Position numbers and translations under genes: made by a program. Below the pieces are notes generated by a model that worked only from the letters and a program-made list of their open reading frames with translations, made no database searches and was not told the origin of the DNA. Below are positions 14,445-20,903 of a stretch of 21,759 nucleotides of DNA, piece by piece. The DNA is from Rhizobacter sp. (GTDB taxonomy: Bacteria > Pseudomonadota > Gammaproteobacteria > Burkholderiales > Burkholderiaceae_C): the NCBI GenBank assembly GCA_025359585.1, contig JANYFX010000484.1, forward strand, positions 1 to 21,759, read 5' to 3'. The stretch's first letter is position 1; each line of letters opens with the position of its first letter.

Positions 14445-15047
14445 TCAGCCGGCGGCGAGCAGCGCCTTGAGGTCGGCGGCGAGCGCTTCCGCAGGCCCAC
14501 CGTAACGCACGAACAAACGAACATTGCCCTTCGTGTCGAGCACGTAAGAACCGGCCGTGTGGTCCATCGTGTAGCTGCCTTCGACCTTGCCCGGCACCTT
14601 GGCGTAGAACACCTTGAACTCCTTGGCGGTGGCCTTGGTTTGCTCCAGCGTGCCGCGCAAAGCGACGAAGCTCGGATCGAAACTCGCCATGTAGGCCTGC
14701 AGCGCAGCCGGCGTGTCGCGTTCCGGATCGACCGTGACGAACACACCCTGCACCCGCTCGCCGTCCTTGCCCAGCGACTTCTTCACCTGGGCCAGTTCGG
14801 CCATCGTGGTCGGGCACACGTCGGGGCATTGGGTGTAGCCGAAGAACACGACCGTGACCTTGCCCTTGAAGTCGTCGAGCGTGCGCGGCTTGCCGTTCTG
14901 ATCGGGCAAGGACAGCGTGCGCGCGTACTCGGCGCCGGTGATGTCGACGCCCTGAAACTGTTGTTTGGCGGACGGCGAGCCGAGCTGATCGCAGCCGAAC
15001 AGCGCGGTCACCAGCGCGAGAGTCATCACACAACGAAGTGTCTTCAC
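14445..15047 (-). CDS. sco: SCO1/SenC family copper chaperone for cytochrome c oxidase
   Basis: Membrane-anchored copper-binding protein of 200 aa that helps assemble the CuA site of cytochrome c oxidase. The start is short and hydrophobic and ends in the lipobox L-F-G-C (Cys19), so it is likely a lipoprotein. The thioredoxin-like fold carries the copper motif C-P-D-V-C (Cys74, Cys78) in F-F-G-Y-T-Q-C-P-D-V-C-P-T-T and the third ligand His163 in M-D-H-T-A-G-S-Y. The start is GTG 15047, which overlaps the ctaB stop as GTGA; a longer frame upstream would lie inside ctaB. It is the last gene of the maturation operon, followed by the bidirectional terminator. Confidence 0.96.
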   Translation of the reverse strand: MKTLRCVMTLALVTALFGCDQLGSPSAKQQFQGVDITGAEYARTLSLPDQNGKPRTLDDFKGKVTVVFFGYTQCPDVCPTTMAELAQVKKSLGKDGERVQGVFVTVDPERDTPAALQAYMASFDPSFVALRGTLEQTKATAKEFKVFYAKVPGKVEGSYTMDHTAGSYVLDTKGNVRLFVRYGGPAEALAADLKALLAAG

Positions 15048-15979
15048 AGCAGCGGGCTCAGGTAGTGGTCGACCAGCAGTGCCGCGAAGAGCAGCGACAG
15101 GTAGACGATGGAATATCGGAAGGTCTTGCGCGCGAGCGCTTCGGAGTATTCGCGCCACAGCTTCCACGCATAGACGATGAAGCCGCCGCTCAGCAACACG
15201 GCCGACACCAGATAGATCAACCCGCTCATGCCCGAGATGAAGGGCAGCAGCGTGCCGGCGAACAGCACCAGCGTGTAGAGCAGCACGTGCAGGCGCGTGA
15301 ACTCCGAGCCGTGCGTGATCGGCAGCATCGGCAGCCCCGACTTGCGGTAGTCCTCGGCGCGGTACAGGGCCAGCGCCCAGAAGTGCGGCGGCGTCCAGAG
15401 GAAGATGATCAGGCACATGATCAGCGCTTCAGGCCCGACATCGCCCCGAATCGCCGCCCAGCCGAGCACCGGCGGCATCGCGCCTGAAGCCCCGCCGATG
15501 ACGATGTTCTGCGGTGTCATCGGTTTGAGGATGACGGTGTAGATCACCGCATAGCCGACGAAGGTGGCGAAGGTCAGCCACATGGTCAGCGGGTTCACGG
15601 CGAAGTACAGCAGCGCGCTGCCGGCCGCACAGAGAACGGCCGAGAACGTCAGCGTCTGCGTGTTGGTCAGCTGGCCACGCGCGGTGGGCCGCCACGCGGT
15701 GCGCGCCATGCGCGCATCGATGCGCTGCTCGACCAGGCAGTTGAACGCTGCGGCGGCCGCCGCCACGAGCCAGATGCCAGCGGTGGCAGCCAGCGCCACG
15801 CGCCAGTCGGGCAGGCCCGGCGTGGCGAGCAGCATGCCGATCACGGCGCAGAAGACGATCAGCTGCACCACGCGCGGTTTGGTCAGCGCGTAATACTGGC
15901 GTGCGCGCGACGGCAGCGAGACGCTCGCGGGCGCGGTTTGGGTGAGGGTGTCGGACATGGTGCGCAGTGAATCCGACAT
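15044..15979 (-). CDS. ctaB: Protoheme IX farnesyltransferase (heme O synthase, CtaB/CyoE)
   Basis: Integral membrane prenyltransferase that adds a farnesyl chain to heme b to give heme O, the substrate of CtaA. The protein has 311 aa and about nine helices, of the UbiA superfamily. The first active-site motif is N-C-L-V-E-Q-R-I-D-A-R-M-A-R-T (Asn80 to Asp88), a heme O synthase form of N-x2-x-D/E-x3-D. Further signatures are T-K-P-R-V near residue 33 and W-T-P-P-H-F-W-A-L-A. ATG 15979 is 1 nt after the ctaA stop (TAAAATG); ATG 15958 is an alternative, and neither has a clear Shine-Dalgarno. The downstream end overlaps sco by 4 nt. Confidence 0.97.
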   Translation of the reverse strand: MSDSLRTMSDTLTQTAPASVSLPSRARQYYALTKPRVVQLIVFCAVIGMLLATPGLPDWRVALAATAGIWLVAAAAAAFNCLVEQRIDARMARTAWRPTARGQLTNTQTLTFSAVLCAAGSALLYFAVNPLTMWLTFATFVGYAVIYTVILKPMTPQNIVIGGASGAMPPVLGWAAIRGDVGPEALIMCLIIFLWTPPHFWALALYRAEDYRKSGLPMLPITHGSEFTRLHVLLYTLVLFAGTLLPFISGMSGLIYLVSAVLLSGGFIVYAWKLWREYSEALARKTFRYSIVYLSLLFAALLVDHYLSPLL

Positions 15980-15980
15980 T

Positions 15981-17147
15981 TTACGTAGCCGGGCGCCACG
16001 GTCGGTCTGGCGCGTGCGAAGCGCGTGCGGGTTCGCCGGTCGGGCGCGCCTGCGTCAGCAACGCGGCCAGCAGCGTGACGAGCGCCGCCGCACCCGCCGT
16101 GTGGGCCATGGCGGCGACGATCGGCCAGCCCAGCACCACGTTGCTCAGACCGCTCGCGAGCTGCCACGAGGCAACCCCGGCAACGCCGAACGCCCAGCGC
16201 CGCAGAGTGACTTCCCCGGTCGCGAACAGGCGCCAGTCCAACAAGGCCAGCGCCCCCAGAACGACAAACGCGCCGAGCCGGTGCACGAAGTGAATCGCGG
16301 TCAGCGCCGCGAACGGCAGGTAACCGCCGTCCTTGCCGGCACCGAGCTCGCGTTGCAACGCGAAGCCGTGTTCGAAGTCCATCGCCGGCCACCACGCTCC
16401 TTGGCAGGTCGGAAAATCGCTGCAGGCCAGCACCGCATAGTTGGTGCTGACCCAGCCGCCGAGGGCGATCTGCACGACGCTGAGCGCAGCCACGCTCAGG
16501 GCACCGGCATACAAGCCCGGTGACATCTGCAAACGCATCGGTTCGTGCAGCCGCGTTTGAACCGCCAGCAGCGCCAGCAGCCCGAGCCCGCCGAGCAGAT
16601 GCAGCGTGACGATCGCGGGGTAGAGCTTCATCGTGACCGTGAGCGCGCCGAACACACCCTGCAGGCAGACCGCCACCAGCGTCGCGGTGGCCCACCAGGG
16701 CGAGAGCGCGGTGCTGCGCTTGCGCGCTTCGAGCCAGCTCGCCACGGCCATCGCGGTGATGAGCACACCGACGCCGGTCGCCAGATAACGGTGGATCATT
16801 TCGACCCAGGCCTTGCCGTGGGTGACCGGACCGCTGGGCAGGACACTTTGCGCGCTTTGAATCTGCGCTTGCGCACCGAGCGGGCTCGCACTGCCATAAC
16901 AGCCGGGCCAATCGGGGCAGCCCAGACCGGAATCGGTGAGCCGTGTGAATGCGCCGAACAGCACCAGGTCGAAGGTGAAAAACAGCGCGACGATGGTGAG
17001 CGCCTGCAGCCTTCGAGCGTTGCGTTCGGCCGGTTGCGCCGAGCGCGGGCGCAGCCACACCCACAGCAATGGCCCGAGCGCGAGCAGGGCACCGACCAGG
17101 GCCACCGTGCCGATGGGGCTCAGGTCATAGACGGCAGGCGTGCTCAC
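15981..17147 (-). CDS. ctaA: Heme A synthase (CtaA/COX15)
   Basis: Integral membrane enzyme that oxidises the C8 methyl of heme O to a formyl group, giving heme A. The 388-aa protein has eight predicted helices in two similar halves. Heme-ligand histidines are seen in both: His119 (E-M-I-H-R-Y), His183 (T-L-H-L-L-G-G), His289 (H-F-V-H-R-L-G) and His349 (M-A-H-T-A-G). Two extracytoplasmic cysteine pairs are present: Cys77/Cys83 (G-C-P-D-W-P-G-C) and Cys242/Cys248 (A-C-S-D-F-P-T-C). The GTG start directly abuts the upstream TGA (no gap), and ctaB starts 1 nt after its stop, so the four genes are one tight unit. The C-terminal 25 residues are a basic, proline-rich tail with no assigned function. 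Confidence 0.97.
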   Translation of the reverse strand: MSTPAVYDLSPIGTVALVGALLALGPLLWVWLRPRSAQPAERNARRLQALTIVALFFTFDLVLFGAFTRLTDSGLGCPDWPGCYGSASPLGAQAQIQSAQSVLPSGPVTHGKAWVEMIHRYLATGVGVLITAMAVASWLEARKRSTALSPWWATATLVAVCLQGVFGALTVTMKLYPAIVTLHLLGGLGLLALLAVQTRLHEPMRLQMSPGLYAGALSVAALSVVQIALGGWVSTNYAVLACSDFPTCQGAWWPAMDFEHGFALQRELGAGKDGGYLPFAALTAIHFVHRLGAFVVLGALALLDWRLFATGEVTLRRWAFGVAGVASWQLASGLSNVVLGWPIVAAMAHTAGAAALVTLLAALLTQARPTGEPARASHAPDRPWRPAT

Positions 17148-17822
17148 TCAGCGACCCGCCTTGTCCCAGCCGGCAGAGGCGCGCAGCAGCTTTTCGATGT
17201 CGCGTTTGAGCTTGGCGGGTTCGGGGTCGGCCGGTACACGCATCATCCAATTGCCGAGCGGATCGATCACCGCCATGTGCTGCGCCAGCGTGCCGCCCTT
17301 GGCGGGCATGAGCCACTGCGCGAGGACGTCGGGCGCCACGCGAAGCACGGTCACCGGCTCGCCCGCGCTGACGGCTTGCAGCGTCTGCGGGCGCGGCTCG
17401 GCCGTGTCGGTGATGAGCCAGACCTTGTCGAGGCGGTCTTTCTCGCGCCCGAGCGTCTCGCGCAACTGGCGCTGGATCCAGAGCTGGTGTTCGCAGACCG
17501 CGTCGCAGGCACCCCCCGCCACGACGACGAGCAGCCATTGGCCCTTGAGCGACGCGGCCTGGACCGCACGGCCTTGCAGATCGACGAGCGGCAGGTTCTC
17601 GGGGATCGGCCTGAGGGGTTCGATCAACTCGCTGTAGTTGGTGCGGCCCTCGGGCCGGATCACGAAGTAGGTGAAGTACGACGCCACCACAGGAGTCGCG
17701 CAAACCAGCAGCACCAGCAGCATCTTCAGGCGGCCGTTCGACGTGCGCCGCGCCGCGCCGTCGAGTTCGGGCGACGGCATCGAATGCACCGTGAAGCTGA
17801 GCGGATTGTGCGGCTCAGTCAT
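17148..17822 (-). CDS. Membrane-anchored Sco-like protein with CxxxC motif, unknown function
   Basis: A 224-aa protein with one N-terminal membrane helix (about 33-55) and a periplasmic domain with a thioredoxin-like layout. Residues G-Q-W-L-L-V-V-V-A-G-G-A are followed by C-D-A-V-C (Cys106, Cys110), placed like the C-P-D-V-C of Sco, and later Q-H-M-A-V-I-D-P-L-G-N (His182), placed like the third copper ligand of Sco. I infer a copper or thiol role in oxidase assembly; no function is established. ATG 17822 is chosen because it overlaps the SURF1 stop (ATGACTGA, 8 nt); an ATG at 17861 is possible but lies deep in SURF1. Such an ORF is usual at this place in Burkholderiales clusters. Confidence 0.88.
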   Translation of the reverse strand: MTEPHNPLSFTVHSMPSPELDGAARRTSNGRLKMLLVLLVCATPVVASYFTYFVIRPEGRTNYSELIEPLRPIPENLPLVDLQGRAVQAASLKGQWLLVVVAGGACDAVCEHQLWIQRQLRETLGREKDRLDKVWLITDTAEPRPQTLQAVSAGEPVTVLRVAPDVLAQWLMPAKGGTLAQHMAVIDPLGNWMMRVPADPEPAKLKRDIEKLLRASAGWDKAGR

Positions 17823-18561
17823 CGCGCTTGCGCCGCGGTCGGAGGAGTTGGAACCAGACATACAGACCTGCCATCAAGGCGCTCATCGCGAACCACTGGA
17901 ACGCGTAACCGTAGTGTTTTTGAACATCGACCGCCGGGCGGGGCCATTGGCGCAGCAGGCCGTCGTTTGCCGTGCTTTCGGAGTCGTTCTGTTGCAGCGA
18001 AAGGGGCGCCAGCCGCAGGCCCGTCTCCGTTGCAAAACTTGCCATATCGAGATTTTGCCGGATCGCACCGGCAGCCGCCGCGTTGAACTCGTACAGCCGT
18101 GCCGGCGGCGGGGCGATGGTGCCCTGCACTTCCACACTCCCGGGCAGCGTGACGATCAGCGGCAGCAAGCTGCGGTCGTTCATGTCGCGCGGCACCCAGC
18201 CACGCTGCACCAGCACGGCCTCGGGCCGGCCGTCGAGCTGGAGTGGGGTAACGACATAAAAACCGACGCGCGCATTCATCTGCCGGTTTTCGAGGAAGAC
18301 GGTTCGTGCCGTGAGCCACTGGCCGCGCAGTCGCACGAGGCGATAGTGCTGCAGCGCTGCGGTCTGGGCATCGACAGCGAGATCGGCGGCAGACAGCGCG
18401 GGCAACAGCGCGCGTGAATCGAGCGCCGACTGGATCGCCACCTTCTGTGCAGCACGCCTGAGTTGCCATGTGCCCAGGCTGGCGGTGATCAAAACGCCGG
18501 CCAGCGTGGCCAGCAGAACCCACACCGCGCGGCGCGGCGACTGAACGGTGCTCACCTGCAT
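17815..18561 (-). CDS. SURF1 family cytochrome oxidase assembly protein
   Basis: Inner-membrane protein of 248 aa that helps heme A insertion into subunit I. It has the family architecture: an N-terminal helix (about 12-32) followed by L-G-T-W-Q-L-R-R-A, a periplasmic domain with V-L-V-Q-R-G-W-V-P-R-D and Y-E-F-N, and a C-terminal helix beginning K-H-Y-G-Y-A-F-Q-W-F. ATG 18561 is chosen because the protein then has the normal SURF1 length; the frame is open further upstream, but that part is not SURF1-like and overlaps DUF2909 in antisense. It is divergent from DUF2909 with only 30 bp between the starts, and heads the operon with the Sco-like gene, ctaA, ctaB and sco. Confidence 0.95.
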   Translation of the reverse strand: MQVSTVQSPRRAVWVLLATLAGVLITASLGTWQLRRAAQKVAIQSALDSRALLPALSAADLAVDAQTAALQHYRLVRLRGQWLTARTVFLENRQMNARVGFYVVTPLQLDGRPEAVLVQRGWVPRDMNDRSLLPLIVTLPGSVEVQGTIAPPPARLYEFNAAAAGAIRQNLDMASFATETGLRLAPLSLQQNDSESTANDGLLRQWPRPAVDVQKHYGYAFQWFAMSALMAGLYVWFQLLRPRRKRDD

Positions 18562-18577
18562 GGCAGCGTGCGCGGCT

Positions 18578-18583
18578 GATAAT
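18578..18583 (+). promoter_or_regulatory. Possible -10 box for DUF2909, near-leaderless
   Basis: GATAAT (5 of 6 to TATAAT) ends 8 nt before the ATG at 18592, so a transcript would begin at or very near the start codon. The -35 region is poor (CCTGCA at 18555-18560). The 30-bp gap must also hold the SURF1 start signals on the other strand. Confidence 0.32.
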
Positions 18584-18591
18584 CGGGCCCC

Positions 18592-18813
18592 ATGAAGTAC
18601 CTGATCGCTTTCGCCTTCGCCGGCATCCTCGGCGCCCTCGCCATGGCCGGCGTTTTCATGCTGCGTGACGGCCGTGACGGCAAAGGCAAAACCGGCAACA
18701 TGATGCGCGCACTCGCGCTGCGGGTCGGGCTGTCGGTGCTGTTGTTCGCATGCGTGCTGTTCAGCTGGTGGGCGGGCTGGATCCAACCCACGGGCATTCC
18801 GCTGGGCAAGTGA
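18592..18813 (+). CDS. DUF2909 twin-transmembrane protein, 73 aa
   Basis: Small inner-membrane protein with two hydrophobic helices (about 2-23 and 43-62) joined by a charged loop (R-D-G-R-D-G-K-G-K-T-G-N). It fits the DUF2909 pattern of twin-transmembrane proteins found beside aa3 oxidase genes in betaproteobacteria. It is the only + strand gene inside the minus-strand oxidase cluster. A role in oxidase assembly is suggested only by position. It is followed by a terminator hairpin. Confidence 0.88.
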   Translation: MKYLIAFAFAGILGALAMAGVFMLRDGRDGKGKTGNMMRALALRVGLSVLLFACVLFSWWAGWIQPTGIPLGK

Positions 18814-18819
18814 TCGACC

Positions 18820-18850
18820 CAAAAATAAACGCCGCGTTCAGCGGCGTTTG
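18820..18850. terminator. Bidirectional terminator between DUF2909 and coxC
   Basis: AAACGCCGC (18827-18835), a 5-nt loop, GCGGCGTTT (18841-18849). Read on the minus strand, the hairpin is followed by ATTTTTGG, a good U tract, so it should end the coxA-coxC transcript. On the + strand the U tract is only TTTGTG, weaker, but it may also end DUF2909. Confidence 0.85.
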
Positions 18851-18870
18851 TGATTCGAGCGCCGACGACA

Positions 18871-18925
18871 AGGGCCGGGCGCCGGGCCGCCCCAAGCCGG
18901 CCCGCGTCCCCTCGGGGGATCGACC
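18871..18925 (-). repeat. GC-rich dispersed intergenic repeat, copy B (diverged)
   Basis: On the minus strand this holds CCCCCGAGGGG (18918-18908) and CTTGGGGCGGCCCGGCG (18896-18880), both identical to parts of copy A at 7323-7396, with a diverged middle. It sits between the coxC stop (18952) and the terminator, so it is transcribed as 3' untranslated RNA of the coxC message. Confidence 0.7.
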
Positions 18926-18951
18926 GGCGTAATCGCCGGGCGAGGGGCTCA

Positions 18952-19836
18952 CTACAACCAGTACACCACGATGTACAGGCCGAGCCAGACCACGTCGACG
19001 AAGTGCCAGTACCAGGCCGCGCCTTCGAAGCCGAAGTGGCGCTCCGACGTGAAGTGGCCCTTCATCAGGCGGATCGTGATGAACAGCAGCATCAACATGC
19101 CGACGAACACGTGAAAGCCGTGGAAGCCGGTGAGCATGAAGAACGTGGAGCCGTAGGCGCCCGACGAGAGCTTCAGGTTCAGCTCGGTGTAGGCGTGGTG
19201 GTATTCGTAGATCTGGAAGCCCAGGAAGGTCACGCCCAGCAGCACCGTCAGCCACATGAAGCCGATGGTGCGCGCGCGGTGGCCGGCCACCAGTGCGTGG
19301 TGGGCGATGGTGAGCGTGACACCCGAAGTCAGCAGCAGCAATGTGTTGATGGTCGGGATCGGCCACGGGCCCATGGTCGTGAACGGATCGACGATGCCGG
19401 CAGGCGAGCCGGTGGCACCGACCGCGCCGGTCGGCCACACGGCCTTGAAGTCGGGCCAAAGCACGGCGTTCTCCAAGCTGCCCAGGTTCGGCAGCGCGTG
19501 CAGGCGGGTCCAGTACAGAGCGCCGAAGAACGCGCCGAAGAACATCACTTCCGAGAAGATGAACCAGCTCATGCTCCAGCGGAACGACACGTCGATGCGG
19601 TCGCTGTAGAGGCCCCCCTCGCTCTCGCCGATGGCCTGACGGAACCACTGCTGCAGCACGAAGGCCCACAACACGAACCCGGCCAGCAACGAGTAGGCGC
19701 CCCAGCCGTGGCCGTTGATCCACTGGCCCGCGCCGAGGATCACGAAGAACAGGCCGATCGACGCCATCACCGGGTGGCGTGATGGCTCGGGAACGTAGTA
19801 ATAGGCTTGATGCCCTTGAGATGCGGCTGCCGACAT
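18952..19836 (-). CDS. coxC: Cytochrome c oxidase subunit III (CoxC/CtaE)
   Basis: Core membrane subunit of the aa3-type oxidase; it stabilises subunit I during turnover and lines the oxygen path. The 294-aa protein has seven helices. Family motifs include Y-Y-Y-V-P-E-P-S-R-H-P near the start, M-S-W-F-I-F-S-E-V-M-F-F, the G-F-H-G-F-H-V segment and the C-terminal W-Y-W-H-F-V-D-V-V-W. ATG 19836 has a strong AGGAGA 6 nt upstream on its strand; the longer open frame upstream is not coding. It ends in TAG, then a repeat and terminator. The insert around P-T-G-A-V-G-A-T-G-S-P-A-G-I (about 135-155) is an outward loop typical of proteobacterial forms. Confidence 0.97.
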   Translation of the reverse strand: MSAAASQGHQAYYYVPEPSRHPVMASIGLFFVILGAGQWINGHGWGAYSLLAGFVLWAFVLQQWFRQAIGESEGGLYSDRIDVSFRWSMSWFIFSEVMFFGAFFGALYWTRLHALPNLGSLENAVLWPDFKAVWPTGAVGATGSPAGIVDPFTTMGPWPIPTINTLLLLTSGVTLTIAHHALVAGHRARTIGFMWLTVLLGVTFLGFQIYEYHHAYTELNLKLSSGAYGSTFFMLTGFHGFHVFVGMLMLLFITIRLMKGHFTSERHFGFEGAAWYWHFVDVVWLGLYIVVYWL

Positions 19837-19877
19837 GTTTTCTCCTGGAATCCTGATTCTTTGAATGTTGAGTGGAC

Positions 19878-20117
19878 CTACTTCGCGACACCGGTGGCCA
19901 GCACCCAGTTCACGAGCAGCAGCAGCAACGTGATGAAGATGGCCGCGCCGATCACACCGGCGATGACCACGTGCACCGGGTTCAGCTGGCTCACGTCTTT
20001 TTCGTAGTCGCTCGACTTGCGCACGCCGAAGAACGACCACGCCACCGCGCGCACCGTCTGCAGGAACGAGCCTTTGCGTTGCGCCGCTTGTTTCAGCTCA
20101 CCGCCCGGCCGGCTCAT
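19878..20117 (-). CDS. DUF2970 small membrane protein, 79 aa
   Basis: Small protein with a basic soluble N-terminus (R-A-V-A-W-S-F-F-G-V-R-K near residue 24) and one C-terminal membrane helix (about 50-74). It fits DUF2970, a family found between ctaG and coxC in betaproteobacteria. ATG 20117 overlaps the ctaG stop by 4 nt (ATGA), so translation is coupled. coxC starts 41 bp downstream. The role is unknown; position suggests oxidase assembly or stability. Confidence 0.9.
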   Translation of the reverse strand: MSRPGGELKQAAQRKGSFLQTVRAVAWSFFGVRKSSDYEKDVSQLNPVHVVIAGVIGAAIFITLLLLLVNWVLATGVAK

Positions 20118-20755
20118 GACTGAGCCTTCCCGCCAACGACAACAGCCGCCTTGGCAGCTGCTTCGGGGGCCGCCGGCACCTTGCCACCGACTTCGAAGAA
20201 GGTGTAGGACAAGGTGATCGTCTTCACGTCTTTCGACAGCTTCGGGTCGATCACGAACACGACCGGCCACTGTTTCGATTCACCCGGTTTGAGCGTGTAC
20301 TCGTTGAAGCAGAAGCACTCGAGCTTGTTGAAGTAGGGCATCGCCTGCATCGGCGCGTAACTCGGAATCGCCTGCGCCGCCATCGTGCGGTTCTGAACGT
20401 TCTTGAACTCGTACATCACGGTCGTCAGCTCGCCGGGGTGAACGTCGACCGAACGTTGCGCCGGCTTGAAGTCCCAGGGGCCGTGCGCGTTCGCGTCGAA
20501 CTCGATCGTGATCGTGCGGCTCAAGTCGACCTGCGTGTTCTTGTCGAAGGCGATGGCGTTCGCACTCGTGCCCAGTTCGGACAAGGACAGCACGTTGATG
20601 CCGAGCGCCTCGCAGATGCTGCGGTAGATCGGCACCAGCGCGTAGCCGAAGCAGAACATCAGTGCGGTGACCACCAGCAGCTTGCGCACCATGCGCCGGT
20701 TGTCGCCGCGCAAGGCGGCGGCGTCAGCGGCGGGGGTGTTCGAGGTTTCGGACAT
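20114..20755 (-). CDS. ctaG: Cytochrome c oxidase assembly protein CtaG (Cox11), copper chaperone
   Basis: Copper chaperone that delivers copper to the CuB site of subunit I. The 213-aa protein has an N-terminal membrane helix (about 23-43), the conserved Cys49 (S-I-C-E-A-L-G) and the copper motif C-F-C-F (Cys147, Cys149) in K-L-E-C-F-C-F. The immunoglobulin-like periplasmic domain covers about 60-190. The C-terminus carries an extra alanine-rich tail after residue 195. ATG 20755 lies 24 bp after the small upstream ORF; the downstream stop overlaps DUF2970. The Shine-Dalgarno is weak. Confidence 0.97.
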   Translation of the reverse strand: MSETSNTPAADAAALRGDNRRMVRKLLVVTALMFCFGYALVPIYRSICEALGINVLSLSELGTSANAIAFDKNTQVDLSRTITIEFDANAHGPWDFKPAQRSVDVHPGELTTVMYEFKNVQNRTMAAQAIPSYAPMQAMPYFNKLECFCFNEYTLKPGESKQWPVVFVIDPKLSKDVKTITLSYTFFEVGGKVPAAPEAAAKAAVVVGGKAQS

Positions 20756-20779
20756 GGTGAGGCAGCGGCAGGCTTGGGT

Positions 20780-20890
20780 TCACATGCCGAGCACGGCGCT
20801 CTTGATCATGAAGCCGAGGAAGATCACGACCGCGATCGACGCCAGCGTGAGACCCATGCGCAGGTTGTTCTTCTTCTGTTCGGGTGTCAT
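20780..20890 (-). CDS. 36-aa membrane peptide, cytochrome oxidase small assembly protein
   Basis: A short frame between coxA and ctaG: M-T-P-E-Q-K-K-N-N-L-R followed by one hydrophobic helix (about 12-29) and a short end K-S-A-V-L-G-M. Small proteins of this form (charged N-terminus with Q-K-K-x-N, one helix) are usual at this position in betaproteobacterial oxidase clusters and are annotated as oxidase small assembly proteins. Start 20890 is 13 nt after the coxA stop; ctaG begins 24 nt after its stop. No clear Shine-Dalgarno is seen, so coupling to coxA is likely. Confidence 0.85.
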   Translation of the reverse strand: MTPEQKKNNLRMGLTLASIAVVIFLGFMIKSAVLGM

Positions 20891-20903
20891 CGAATGCACC
20901 GGT

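Noticed and set aside
15048..15416. Upstream extension of sco inside ctaB
   Set aside because: It would overlap ctaB in another frame; the GTG at 15047 gives a proper lipoprotein signal and a 4-nt overlap.
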